In this document: piece after piece, positions 40,658 to 50,440 of the stretch | How positions within the stretch are numbered: position 1 is the stretch's first letter | Layout: each line of letters begins with the position of its first letter | Source of the DNA: Pedobacter chinensis | GTDB lineage: Bacteria > Bacteroidota > Bacteroidia > Sphingobacteriales > Sphingobacteriaceae | Length of the DNA stretch: 64,000 nucleotides | Assembly (NCBI RefSeq): GCF_003339865.1 | Contig: NZ_QPKV01000006.1 | Location: 372,001-436,000 of the forward strand | Direction: 5' to 3' | Program-made: the position numbers and the translations under genes | Notes under the pieces: model-generated | What the model was told of the DNA's origin: nothing | The model's database searches: none | The model's input: the letters and a program-made list of their open reading frames with translations, nothing else

Positions 40658-43114
40658 ATGAAATTTTTAACATTTTACTTTATTCTTTTCTCATGCTGTT
40701 TTGTTGGATATGCTCAGCATTCAGGTATAAGCGGTAGAATAACTTCAAAAGGAAATCCCTTAGAAAACATTACGGTCAAACTTATCGGGCTCAATAAATC
40801 CACTAAATCTGATCGGGCGGGATTTTATGAGTTTAACAACCTTCTGAAGGGAGCGGTAGAGATTCAATTTTCAGGGGTATCCTTCCAATCGAAAAGTATC
40901 AAAGCAAACCTGCAAAATGATAGTTTATCGCTCAATATTGAGCTTGTGGATTTAGAATCCAATTTAAATGATATTATAATCACTGGCGTAAACCGTGCAA
41001 CAGAATTAAAAAAAAGCCCTGTTCCAATAGCTGTTTTAACTAAAAAGTCAATGGATCAAAATGTAAATACCAATCTTATTGAAGCCATTGTGAAGGGAGT
41101 TCCTGGAGTTACGGCAGTTACCACCGGGCCAAATGTTTCCAAGCCATTTATAAGGGGCTTAGGTTATAATCGTGTGTTGACTTTATATGATGGTTTACGG
41201 CAGGAAGGACAACAGTGGGGCGATGAACATGGAATAGAGGTTGATGAATATGGAATAAATCGGGTTGAAGTGGTTAAGGGACCAGCCAGTTTAACCTACG
41301 GTTCTGATGCGCTGGCAGGCGTGATCAACATGATTCCTTATACGCCAAATTTTGAAAGCGGAAAGTTGAGAGGAGATTTTACAAGCAATTATCAGAGTAA
41401 CAATGGTACGTTTGGCACATCTTTAGGATTGGCATACATTAATCACGATTGGAAATATACTTTAAGAGCAACAGGAAAAGCTGCGCATAATTACAGCAAT
41501 AAAATCGACGGACTGGTTTATGGAACTGCTTTCAGAGAATATAATTTATCGGCCAGTGCCCGGGTGGATAAATCATGGGGATTTTCTAAAACGGCGATAA
41601 CCTATTATAATAATTTAATGGAGATTCCGGATGGAAGCAGGGATTCCTTAACCCGAAAGTTTACCAGACAGGTTTTAGATGAGGGCGATGATATTAAAAA
41701 CCGGCCGATTGTTTCTGTAAATGATTTAAGCAGCTACTCAATTAATCCTTTACACCAGCATATTCAGCATTACCGTTTTTATAATACAAGTCAGTTTAAA
41801 TTTGAAAACAGTGATTTAAACTTATTAATTGGCGGACAACAAAGCGTGCGCAGAGAATATAACCATCCAACGATTCCTGTTCAGGCAGGTTTATATGTGG
41901 TGCTAAACACATTCAATTATGATGTAAAGTACAATCTTGCTGATTTTTCAGGAATTGAAAGCACCATTGGCATAAATGGCATGTATCAGGCAAACAGAAG
42001 TAAGGCTGCTACCGATTTTCCTATCCCTGATTACGATTTGTTCGATATCGGTGTTTTTTATTATGCAAAGAAATCATTCGGCAAAATAGACTTGACTGGT
42101 GGAATCAGGATGGACAGGAGAAACATCAATTGGAATAACTTTTATGTAGGAACAGATTCACAAACAGGATTCGGGAAAAAATCTGATGAACATGATCAAG
42201 CTGCTGATTTGCAGTTTCCAGCGTTTAATAAGAATTATTACGGTTTGTCAGGTAGTTTGGGGTTAACTTATAATATTTCAGAAAAGCTTTTAATCAAAGC
42301 AAATATTGCCAGAGGTTATCGTGCACCGAATATTACCGAAATCGGATCTAACGGCCTGGATCCCGGAGCACATATTGTTTATTTGGGAAACCGAACATTT
42401 AAACCTGAGTTTAATCTCCAGGAAGATGTTGGGATCATCGCCTATTTGGAGGATGCAGATATCAGCATGGAGATTTTTAATAACAATATTCAAAATTATA
42501 TCTACCAATCCCGCTTAACTGATGAAAATGGAAACCCCGTTGTAGTTGTTCCTGGCAATTTAACTTATCAGTATCAACAATCAAAGGCCAGACTTTATGG
42601 TACAGAATTAGCGGTTAACTTACATCCATCGTCAATAAAGTGGCTCACATTCAATAATAGTTTTGCTTATGTGGTGGGCTTAAATAAAAATGAAGAACTA
42701 TTGAGATTACACGGAAGAGATGCTGAATATTTACCCTTTATACCGCCTTTGCAAATCAGGTCTGAACTAAAGGTCACTGCTCAAAAGTCGATTGGTTTTT
42801 TAGAAAAACCTTATTTCAAGGTAGATGCTGTTGTTTTTGCTGATCAAAATAAATTTTATGCATTAGATGATACGGAAACATTTACCAGGGGTTATACATT
42901 GTTCAATGCGGGTTTGGGCTCTACATTAAAATCTAAATCAGGCAAAAATATTTTAGATATTTTTGTTCAGGTTGATAATATTTTTAATGTTGCTTATCAA
43001 TCTCACTTAAACCGCTTAAAATATTTCGAATATTATCAATCAACACCAAATGGAAGATCAGGGATCTATAACATGGGTAGAAATATGAGTTTTAAAATAG
43101 TGGTTCCATTTTAG
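40658..43114 (+). CDS. TonB-dependent outer-membrane receptor
   Basis: 818 residues, signal peptide MKFLTFYFILFSCCFVGYAQ. A carboxypeptidase-regulatory-like N-terminal domain (about 22-105), a plug (GVPGVTAVTTGPNVSKPFIR, GYNRVLTLYDGLRQEGQQWG, VDEYGINRVEVVKGPASLTY), and a 22-strand barrel ending FKIVVPF. It takes up a metal chelate or similar small ligand through the outer membrane. It shares the box-containing promoter region with the MerC/ABC/Fur operon, so it is probably the outer-membrane entry step of that system. Confidence 0.94.
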   Translation: MKFLTFYFILFSCCFVGYAQHSGISGRITSKGNPLENITVKLIGLNKSTKSDRAGFYEFNNLLKGAVEIQFSGVSFQSKSIKANLQNDSLSLNIELVDLESNLNDIIITGVNRATELKKSPVPIAVLTKKSMDQNVNTNLIEAIVKGVPGVTAVTTGPNVSKPFIRGLGYNRVLTLYDGLRQEGQQWGDEHGIEVDEYGINRVEVVKGPASLTYGSDALAGVINMIPYTPNFESGKLRGDFTSNYQSNNGTFGTSLGLAYINHDWKYTLRATGKAAHNYSNKIDGLVYGTAFREYNLSASARVDKSWGFSKTAITYYNNLMEIPDGSRDSLTRKFTRQVLDEGDDIKNRPIVSVNDLSSYSINPLHQHIQHYRFYNTSQFKFENSDLNLLIGGQQSVRREYNHPTIPVQAGLYVVLNTFNYDVKYNLADFSGIESTIGINGMYQANRSKAATDFPIPDYDLFDIGVFYYAKKSFGKIDLTGGIRMDRRNINWNNFYVGTDSQTGFGKKSDEHDQAADLQFPAFNKNYYGLSGSLGLTYNISEKLLIKANIARGYRAPNITEIGSNGLDPGAHIVYLGNRTFKPEFNLQEDVGIIAYLEDADISMEIFNNNIQNYIYQSRLTDENGNPVVVVPGNLTYQYQQSKARLYGTELAVNLHPSSIKWLTFNNSFAYVVGLNKNEELLRLHGRDAEYLPFIPPLQIRSELKVTAQKSIGFLEKPYFKVDAVVFADQNKFYALDDTETFTRGYTLFNAGLGSTLKSKSGKNILDIFVQVDNIFNVAYQSHLNRLKYFEYYQSTPNGRSGIYNMGRNMSFKIVVPF

Positions 43115-43241
43115 CAAAAGCCATTTTCAAAGAGGTGTAACCGATCTCACGATCTGATTGTGAATGATAAATAATGAATGTTTGGTTTACTTCGCTTTTT
43201 GATTATTACACCTTACATTTACTGTATTAACATTGCATTAA

Positions 43242-43682
43242 ATGGAAGAATCATTAAGTGAACAACGGTTAAATTTCCTCAGAAAATCTATTGGGAAAGT
43301 GATAACAGCATCGCCATCAAATTTTATGAACTGGTTAGCACCTGTGCTGATAAAAGCTGAAAACGGAGTATTGGTTTGCCAATATACCATTCGGAAGGAG
43401 ATGACCAATCCTTATCAAATTTTGCATGGTGGCGTAACGGCCGGAATTATTGACGATTTAATCGGAGCCACGGTTTATACCATGGGTTTAAATGATCGGT
43501 ATACAACGGTAAACAATTATATCGATTATTTTGCGCCTGCTGCAGAGGGAGATGAAATAGTGGCAGAAACCGCTATTGTGAAAAGAGGAAAAACCATATT
43601 AAATTTGCAGTGTGAGATATTTTTACCTTCAAAAAAACGTTTAATAGCTAAAGGCTATTCCAATATGTTAAACATAGGTTAA
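43242..43682 (+). CDS. PaaI-family hotdog thioesterase
   Basis: 146 residues with the hotdog signature: NPYQILHGGVTAGIIDDLIG containing the catalytic-site HGG and the Asp, then VNNYIDYFAPAAEGDEIVAE. Members hydrolyse acyl-CoA (aromatic or medium-chain) esters; substrate here is unknown. It is a single-gene unit between the TonB receptor and a small hypothetical gene. Confidence 0.92.
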   Translation: MEESLSEQRLNFLRKSIGKVITASPSNFMNWLAPVLIKAENGVLVCQYTIRKEMTNPYQILHGGVTAGIIDDLIGATVYTMGLNDRYTTVNNYIDYFAPAAEGDEIVAETAIVKRGKTILNLQCEIFLPSKKRLIAKGYSNMLNIG

Positions 43683-43783
43683 GCGTTTTTTAAGTATTTA
43701 AGAATTATTTGTTGATTCCTTTAAATTAACGAAACATTCTCATTAATACATTTGTTGTAACTTAACCAAAAATATGATGAGCC

Positions 43784-44023
43784 ATGTTAGAAAATTATTC
43801 AACCCTGCAATTTATTGTGAGAGGCAAGATTTTTAAAGGATTTTGCATGCGCATTCAAGATGATTTTCATGAAACTTATGCCGTTGTTTTGGATGGTTAT
43901 CATTCTTTCTGTATATGGCTTGATAATAAGAATTCAAAATGGTGCGCATCAAAAAATGTAGCGATCGATCCGGATGCTATTGACGAAATTATTAATAGAA
44001 TTTCGGTTCCTCAATCTTCCTAG
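43784..44023 (+). CDS. small hypothetical protein
   Basis: 79 residues, soluble, no signal peptide. It reads YSTLQFIVRGKIFKGFCMRI, AVVLDGYHSFCIWLDNKN and KNVAIDPDAIDEIINRISVP, a compact alpha/beta pattern. No family recognised. It stands alone upstream of the susC gene. Confidence 0.6.
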   Translation: MLENYSTLQFIVRGKIFKGFCMRIQDDFHETYAVVLDGYHSFCIWLDNKNSKWCASKNVAIDPDAIDEIINRISVPQSS

Positions 44024-44210
44024 TTTCTGTAATAACAACGTTACGCTGCAAATACTTTAATCCCTTTGCAGGAATTTGCAGCATTATGCGGTATTCTTCC
44101 ACTTTTACAGTCTGCATTTTAGCTTGATGATTGTTTGATGGGCGGTTTTGATGAGTTAAAATTTGTATTTTAACAACAACTTAACAAATCAATAACCTAA
44201 ATCATTCATT

Positions 44211-47200
44211 ATGAACAGAAAATCTTTACTAATTCTATTAGGGATTTTAACCTGTTATGTCGTTTCTTATGCCCAAACCACTATTAGAGGTAAAGTTACA
44301 GACGATAACAGGATTCCCCTGCCCGGCGTAAGTGTGTTACTGAAAGGTAGCACAACAGGCGTTTCCACCAGTAGCGATGGAACTTACAGTATTACAGTTC
44401 CGGCAAACTCCACAACACTTATTTTTTCATCATTGGGTTTTGGAACCAGAGAAATTGCCATTGGTGGGCGAACGCAGATTGATATCACTTTATCAAGTAG
44501 TGAAAATAAACTGGATGAAGTAATGGTTGTAGCATACGGTACAGCTCGACGGGATAGTTACACTGGATCTGCAGCTGTAATCAACCAAGATAAATTAAAA
44601 GAAGTACCGGCAACTTCATTTCAAAATGCACTCACGGGGCGTGCTGCTGGCGTTCAGATTACTGCTTCTTCCGGACAAGCAGGTTCAACACCAAGCATAA
44701 GAATCAGAGGTATTGGCTCTATTAATGCTTCTAACGATCCGCTATATGTTGTAGATGGAGTTCCTGTCGTTTCTGGAAATATTGGCCAGGGTAGCGACTA
44801 TACTTTTGCTACTAACAATATCATGAACACGATAAACCCCGCTGATATAGAAAGTATTACAATTCTAAAAGATGCGGCAGCATCTTCCTTGTATGGCTCC
44901 AGGGCAGCAAATGGTGTTGTATTAATTAATACTAAACGCGGTAAATCAGGAAAACCGAAAATTGAATTTAGGACATCATTGGGTTTGACCCCAACCTGGG
45001 CAACAGATAACTATGAAATAGCAGGAGTACAGGAGCAGGTAAATATGCTTTATCGCATTTTTCACGACGTGAGGACTTCTGCAGGTCAAAGCGAAGCTGC
45101 CGGAAATACTTATGCTTTAACTCAATTGAATACAAGATTTAACAGGCACGGCTATCGTTTTACCACAGATGGAACTGGTTTAGGTGTTAATGTAAATATT
45201 CTGGGCATGACCGATGGAATAGAAAATCGTGAAGGTAAATATTTTGATTGGGACGATGCACTTTTTAGAACTGCAAAATATCAGACTAATGATCTATCAG
45301 TAAGTGGTGGAGATGATAATACAAAGTATTATTCGTCATTTTCATATACAAAAGATCAAAGTCGAGTCAAAGTAAATGATTTTGACAGATTTTCCGGCAG
45401 AATTAATTTGAGCCAGAAAATAGGTAAATACGTTGAAATTGGCTCTAATGTAAATATAACCAGATCAGCACAAAGTGGTTATAATGATACCCGAAATACA
45501 GGATCAAATAGCTACATGCAAACCCGAAATTTACTTTGGCCACTTTATTGGCCTACCGATTATAAAACTGGTCAGCCTTTTACTGCAAGATTCGGAAGCT
45601 TGGCACAAAATAATATCTACTACGATAATCAATGGAATAATAAATCGGTAACTAAGAGATTTATTGCTAATCCATATATCCAGGCCAATATTTTACCTGA
45701 ATTAACCCTTAAATCAGTATTTTCATATGATAACTCTCAGGTAAGCGATCATATTTATTATAGTGCACTTCACTTTAATGGTTTAACTAATAATGGAAGT
45801 GTTAATGAAATAACCACCAATTATAATAAGATGGTTTCTTCAAGTACGCTTAATTATAACAAACAGTTTGGCTTGCACTCAATCAGTTTTTTAGCAGGTT
45901 TTGAGGCAGAAAAGAATGTTACTGATTTTCAAAGAGCTACAGGTGTAGACTTAGGAAGCAGTGAGCTGCAAAGTGTTTCTACAGCAGGAACAACATCCTC
46001 ATCAGCATATAACTGGGGAAATTCAATAGTTTCAGGACTTTCACGTTTAGAGTACAACTATAACCAGAAATATTTTATCACTACATCTTTGAGAAGAGAT
46101 GGATCATCAAGATTAGGAGATGTCAACAGATGGGGTACTTTTTGGTCAGTAGGTGCATCCTGGAAAGTCAATGGCGAAAACTTCTTAAAAGATGCTTCCG
46201 CAATTGATAATTTAAGATTACGTGGGTCTTATGGAACCAATGGAACATTGCCGTCTAATAATTATGACTGGCGTGAATTAACATCTTTTTCTAGTAAATA
46301 TCTTGGTCAACCAGCTGCATTATATGCTTCGCTTTCCAATCCAATACTGACCTGGGAAAATAGCTATTCAACTAACGTAGCGTTAGAATTTGGCTTTTTT
46401 AAAATATTTACTGGAACTATCGAATATTTTAATAGAGATACAAAAAATTTATTATTAGGTGTACCTGTTTCAATGACTACTGGTTTTAGTTCTACACTTA
46501 GAAACATCGGCGAAATTAATAACAGAGGGCTTGAGTTTGATTTGAACGCTACTGTTATTAACAGAAATGATTGGAAATGGAATTTGGGTATAAATGGTTC
46601 ATTTACGAGATCGAAAGTAACTAAACTCTACAAACCTGAAGGTGCGGCGACAGGGAATAATATCATTTGGAATGATCCTACCGGTGGAGATGCCAGGGCA
46701 CAATTTCTTTATAGCGAAGGCCTATCAATGTTAAGCTTCTATGGTTTTGAGTGGGCTGGGGTTAATCCTGCAAATGGTAGAAATGTTTGGTATTTGAATG
46801 GTGCAACACCAGCGACAGGCGGGTTTGATTATAATGGAAGACCAGCTACTTATAATTATAATGATGCAAACAGGGTTGTAATAGGAGATGGTACACCAGA
46901 TGTTTTTGGTGGAATTAATACAGACCTGACATATAAAGGATTCAGTTTGGGATTAAACTTTATTTATAAAATAGGTGGTCAAATTTACGATGGTGCTTAC
47001 AAAGATGTAGCAGATGATGGTTACTATTGGGAACGTATTAGAGCACAAAGCTATTATGAAAACATGTGGACGCCAACAAATACCTCTGGTACCCTACCAA
47101 AACTTGATGGTAATGATCTTACTGATCCAATGCAATACAGCACACGTCAGTTACATAGTGCCAGTTTCCTAAGGTTGAAAAATATATTATTTGCATATAG

Positions 47201-47384
47201 GTTACCCGAAAAAGTAGCCGCAAAAATCGGAGCTTCAAATATAAGAGCCTATTTTAATGGCTCCAACCTGCTAACCTTTTCTAAGTATAAAGAGGCTGAT
47301 CCAGAAGTAGGAAATTATAGCACGAGAGGTTGGGAAACACCGTTTGGTAAAACATATACTTTCGGATTAGAATTTGGTTTTTAA
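44211..47384 (+). CDS. SusC-type TonB-dependent outer-membrane transporter
   Basis: 1057 residues. Signal peptide MNRKSLLILLGILTCYVVSYA; carboxypeptidase-regulatory-like domain (TIRGKVTDDNRIPLPGVSV, ending SFGTREIAIGG-like); plug with SIRIRGIGSINASNDPLYVV and DGVPV; then a large barrel ending FGLEFGF. SusC proteins import oligosaccharides or peptides through the outer membrane with a SusD lid, encoded 19 bp downstream. No glycoside hydrolase, sulfatase or peptidase is linked to the pair, so its substrate is not predictable. Confidence 0.96.
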   Translation: MNRKSLLILLGILTCYVVSYAQTTIRGKVTDDNRIPLPGVSVLLKGSTTGVSTSSDGTYSITVPANSTTLIFSSLGFGTREIAIGGRTQIDITLSSSENKLDEVMVVAYGTARRDSYTGSAAVINQDKLKEVPATSFQNALTGRAAGVQITASSGQAGSTPSIRIRGIGSINASNDPLYVVDGVPVVSGNIGQGSDYTFATNNIMNTINPADIESITILKDAAASSLYGSRAANGVVLINTKRGKSGKPKIEFRTSLGLTPTWATDNYEIAGVQEQVNMLYRIFHDVRTSAGQSEAAGNTYALTQLNTRFNRHGYRFTTDGTGLGVNVNILGMTDGIENREGKYFDWDDALFRTAKYQTNDLSVSGGDDNTKYYSSFSYTKDQSRVKVNDFDRFSGRINLSQKIGKYVEIGSNVNITRSAQSGYNDTRNTGSNSYMQTRNLLWPLYWPTDYKTGQPFTARFGSLAQNNIYYDNQWNNKSVTKRFIANPYIQANILPELTLKSVFSYDNSQVSDHIYYSALHFNGLTNNGSVNEITTNYNKMVSSSTLNYNKQFGLHSISFLAGFEAEKNVTDFQRATGVDLGSSELQSVSTAGTTSSSAYNWGNSIVSGLSRLEYNYNQKYFITTSLRRDGSSRLGDVNRWGTFWSVGASWKVNGENFLKDASAIDNLRLRGSYGTNGTLPSNNYDWRELTSFSSKYLGQPAALYASLSNPILTWENSYSTNVALEFGFFKIFTGTIEYFNRDTKNLLLGVPVSMTTGFSSTLRNIGEINNRGLEFDLNATVINRNDWKWNLGINGSFTRSKVTKLYKPEGAATGNNIIWNDPTGGDARAQFLYSEGLSMLSFYGFEWAGVNPANGRNVWYLNGATPATGGFDYNGRPATYNYNDANRVVIGDGTPDVFGGINTDLTYKGFSLGLNFIYKIGGQIYDGAYKDVADDGYYWERIRAQSYYENMWTPTNTSGTLPKLDGNDLTDPMQYSTRQLHSASFLRLKNILFAYRLPEKVAAKIGASNIRAYFNGSNLLTFSKYKEADPEVGNYSTRGWETPFGKTYTFGLEFGF

Positions 47385-47403
47385 TAAATAGCTAATTAAA
47401 AAT

Positions 47404-48861
47404 ATGAAAAGAATAAACATCATACTGATCAGTATCTTCATGTTAAGTATACTATCATGTAAAAAGTTTTTAGATATGACCCCCAGTAATTCAGCTGATG
47501 CAAATAGGGCGATTCAAACCCCCAGGGATGCACAGATATTAATTAATGGGATCATGAACCAGATGACCGACGCATCTTATTATGGCAGAAATTTGTTTAT
47601 GTATGGAGATGTTAAAGGAGGAGACATGACAGTTTACTCCCAAGGGCGTGGTTTAGATGCATTATATACGTTCAATCAAAATGCAAATACAAATAGTTTT
47701 TCAGGTTTCTGGTCACAGATTTATAATTGCATTCTTCAAGCGAATTATCTTCTCGAAGAAATTGCTAAACAGGAGGCGCTGGGAACTAGTGGATTCGACA
47801 CATACAAGGGACAGGCTTTAACAGCAAGGGCTTTAATGTATTTCGATCTGGTTAGATTATACGGAAAAGCTTATACTGATAATAATCAATCATTTGGAGT
47901 TCCATTAATCTTAACAAGGCAGGGGTATGGCGCCCAGCCATTACGTTCTACAGTTGCACAAACTTATAATCAAATTGTGAAAGATTTAACAGATGCTGCT
48001 CCATTATTACCTAAAACAAAATTAAATGGATATATTAATTATTATGCTAATAAAGCTATACAAGCCAGGGTTTATTTGTATATGAATGATATGCCTAAAT
48101 CGTTATTGGCTGCCGAGGAAGTAATAGCTGCAACAAGTTTATATACCCTTTACAGCAATTCAACATGGGTGGACTCATGGAAAAGTCAATATGGATCGGA
48201 GTCTATTTTTGAATTAGGTGTTAATCCATTGGAGAATGACCTTGGTACGGGTTCACTTGGTGTTTATCAAAGGAACAGAAATGTTGGAACAACAGCAGCC
48301 TTAGGGTTTTTCTATTCCAGTACAGATTTTTTAAATCGTTTAAATCAAGGTACAAGTGATATTAGACGAGGTATCATGGCACGTGATGAAAGTTCAGCTA
48401 CAAGATTAGGGGCGCTTTATAAATACAGCGGAAGTATTGCATTGGCTGGTGATAAAAGTACGGCAAATAATACTGCAGTTAATATTAAGCTAATTCGCCT
48501 ATCTGAAATGTATTTAATTGCTGCAGAAGCTGCTCTTCCAACAAATGCAACGAAGGCTGCCGATTATCTGAATGCAATTCGTCAACGAAATCCATCTTTA
48601 ATACCTGCAACAGCCGCAACTGTTACGGTTGACATGATTCTTGATGAAAAAAGTAAGGAGCTATATGGTGAAGGACACCGTTTTTTCGATCTGATCAGAA
48701 CAAACAAATCAATCACTTATAATGATGAATTTGGCGGTTTAACGATTACCAGTAGACCGAAAACAATTGACAGAACTTTTAATAAAACACTTCTTCCGAT
48801 TCCACAAACTGAAATAAATGCAAATCCCGGAATAAAAGCACAGCAAAATCCTGGATATTAA
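47404..48861 (+). CDS. SusD/RagB-type surface lipoprotein
   Basis: 485 residues. Lipoprotein signal MKRINIILISIFMLSILSCK (Cys at about 19), then the SusD helical scaffold: GFWSQIYNCILQANYLLEEI, TARALMYFDLVRLYGKAYTD, and the C-terminal IKLIRLSEMYLIAAEAAL with TNATKAADYLNAIRQRNPS, ending ELYGEGHRFFDLIRTNKS. It caps the SusC barrel and captures ligand. Followed by a strong terminator, so the susC-susD pair is the complete transcript. Confidence 0.95.
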   Translation: MKRINIILISIFMLSILSCKKFLDMTPSNSADANRAIQTPRDAQILINGIMNQMTDASYYGRNLFMYGDVKGGDMTVYSQGRGLDALYTFNQNANTNSFSGFWSQIYNCILQANYLLEEIAKQEALGTSGFDTYKGQALTARALMYFDLVRLYGKAYTDNNQSFGVPLILTRQGYGAQPLRSTVAQTYNQIVKDLTDAAPLLPKTKLNGYINYYANKAIQARVYLYMNDMPKSLLAAEEVIAATSLYTLYSNSTWVDSWKSQYGSESIFELGVNPLENDLGTGSLGVYQRNRNVGTTAALGFFYSSTDFLNRLNQGTSDIRRGIMARDESSATRLGALYKYSGSIALAGDKSTANNTAVNIKLIRLSEMYLIAAEAALPTNATKAADYLNAIRQRNPSLIPATAATVTVDMILDEKSKELYGEGHRFFDLIRTNKSITYNDEFGGLTITSRPKTIDRTFNKTLLPIPQTEINANPGIKAQQNPGY

Positions 48862-48878
48862 AATAGATTATTGGAGGC

Positions 48879-48917
48879 AAAAATCCCTGCCGGAAACTAT
48901 CGGGCAGGGATTTTTTA
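48879..48917 (+). terminator. terminator after the susD gene
   Basis: Stem AAAAATCCCTGCC / GGCAGGGATTTTT (about 48879-48891 with 48903-48915) with an 11-nt loop, followed by more U. It begins 17 bp after the susD stop codon. Confidence 0.85.
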
Positions 48918-48935
48918 TTTATTAATATAATTTCT

Positions 48936-50207
48936 CTATCCAAAAAACAAATACGCAAGGCTAATTGCAGTACAAACGCCTACTAAATCTGCCAATAACA
49001 TTGCACCAACGGCGTAGCGTGTGTTTTTTATGCTTACAGAACCAAAATACACGGCAATCACATAAAATGTTGTATCAGAAGCACCCTGGAAAATTCCAGA
49101 TAGTTTACTTGGGAAAGAATCTGCCCCATAAGCGGTCATGGTATCAACCATCATTCCTCTGGCTGCACCACCACTTAAAGGCCTGATTAATGCTGTAGGC
49201 AAAGCTTCCACAAAACGAGTATCTGCCCCTAGCATTACAAATAAATTTTTAATGCCCATAATCACAACATCAAATGTGCCGCTGGTGCGTAACATGCTTA
49301 TCGCTACCAGCATACCTACTAAATAAGGAATAATTTTAACAGCCGTTTCGAAACCGTTTTTAGCGCCATCAATAAAGGCATCAAAAACATCAATTTTTTT
49401 ATAAATCCCCCCTAAAACAATGAGGAAAAAAACAAGTAAGATAAGCCCATTGCTCAACAATCCCGAAAACGATTTAATTCCGTCAGCATCCAAAGTGGTC
49501 ACATAAAAAACCAATAGGGCTATGATAACGGAAATACTCAATATCCAGCCGATAATAACTGGCTGAAACAAATTAATTTTTTGCTTAAATGATACAATTA
49601 ACATAGCGGCCATTGTACCAACGAAAGTTACAATTAAACAAGGAATAAAAACATCTGTAGGATCTGAAGCATTTTGCGAAGCACGGATAGCAATAACACT
49701 TACAGGGATGAGGCTTAATCCTGCAGCGTGCAAACATAAAAACATTAACTGTGAATTACTGGCAGTATCTTTATTCGGGTTCAGTTCCTGTAAACTTTCC
49801 ATCGCTTTTAAACCGAAGGGTGTTGCCGCATTATCTAAACCCAGCAGATTGGCAGAGAAATTCATGATCATGTGTCCCATAGATGGATGTCCTTTAGGGA
49901 TTTCCGGGAAAAGTTTAGAGAAAAACGGGCCAACAATTCTGGATAATAAACGAATTCCACCAGCTCTTTCTGCAATGCTCATAAAACCCATAAACAGGGC
50001 TAATATGCCAATTAATTTCAGGCATAACTCTACTGAAGTCCAGCAGGTTTCAATGATGCCATTAATCTTCGTTAAGTTTGTTGGGTCGTCTGCTCTACCG
50101 GTAACCATCCAGCTAAAAATTTCTGTTTGTCCAAAAAAGATACATTTAATCGTTGCTACCAGTATTGCTACAATAATAAATGCAGACCAGATTCTACTTA
50201 ATGCCAT
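48936..50207 (-). CDS. nucleoside recognition domain membrane protein (SpmA/SpmB-like fusion)
   Basis: 423 residues with about nine hydrophobic spans. Two Gate/nucleoside-recognition halves are visible: MSIAERAGGIRLLSRIVGPF with FPEIPKGHPSMGHMIMNFSA and ANLLGLDNAATPFGLKAM in the first, and AVKIIPYLVGMLVAISMLR with RPLSGGAARGMMVDTMTAYG in the second. It resembles fused spore maturation proteins A and B, which occur in non-sporulating bacteria as well. Function is not established (possibly transport). Convergent with the susCD pair. Confidence 0.93.
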   Translation of the reverse strand: MALSRIWSAFIIVAILVATIKCIFFGQTEIFSWMVTGRADDPTNLTKINGIIETCWTSVELCLKLIGILALFMGFMSIAERAGGIRLLSRIVGPFFSKLFPEIPKGHPSMGHMIMNFSANLLGLDNAATPFGLKAMESLQELNPNKDTASNSQLMFLCLHAAGLSLIPVSVIAIRASQNASDPTDVFIPCLIVTFVGTMAAMLIVSFKQKINLFQPVIIGWILSISVIIALLVFYVTTLDADGIKSFSGLLSNGLILLVFFLIVLGGIYKKIDVFDAFIDGAKNGFETAVKIIPYLVGMLVAISMLRTSGTFDVVIMGIKNLFVMLGADTRFVEALPTALIRPLSGGAARGMMVDTMTAYGADSFPSKLSGIFQGASDTTFYVIAVYFGSVSIKNTRYAVGAMLLADLVGVCTAISLAYLFFG

Positions 50208-50267
50208 TAGGGTTGTTTAGTTTATTTTGAAGGGTGTAAATTAGCTTTTTTACTTTAAAAATCATAA

Positions 50268-50440
50268 AGAGTCAGAAGTCAGAAGACCGGCTGTCGGAAG
50301 TTTGGATACTAATTATCAGTCAATTTTGATTCAAATCAAGGGATCAGAGTTTATCCAAAAATAAAATCCGTAGCCAATAACAGAAACTATTGACTACGGA
50401 TTTTATCTTCTGACATCGGACTCCCGACATCTGACTAGTT
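50268..50440. repeat. GTCAGAAG-type inverted intergenic repeat
   Basis: Between the SpmAB-like gene and the S9 peptidase, GAGTCAGAAGTCAGAAGACC near 50268 and TCTGACATCGGACTCCCGAC near 50408 are imperfectly complementary, using the same words as the repeat at 18288. Another internal pair (AATCCGTAGCCAATA at 50365 and TTGACTACGGATTTT at 50389) forms a clear hairpin downstream of the peptidase, which may be its terminator. Confidence 0.6.
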
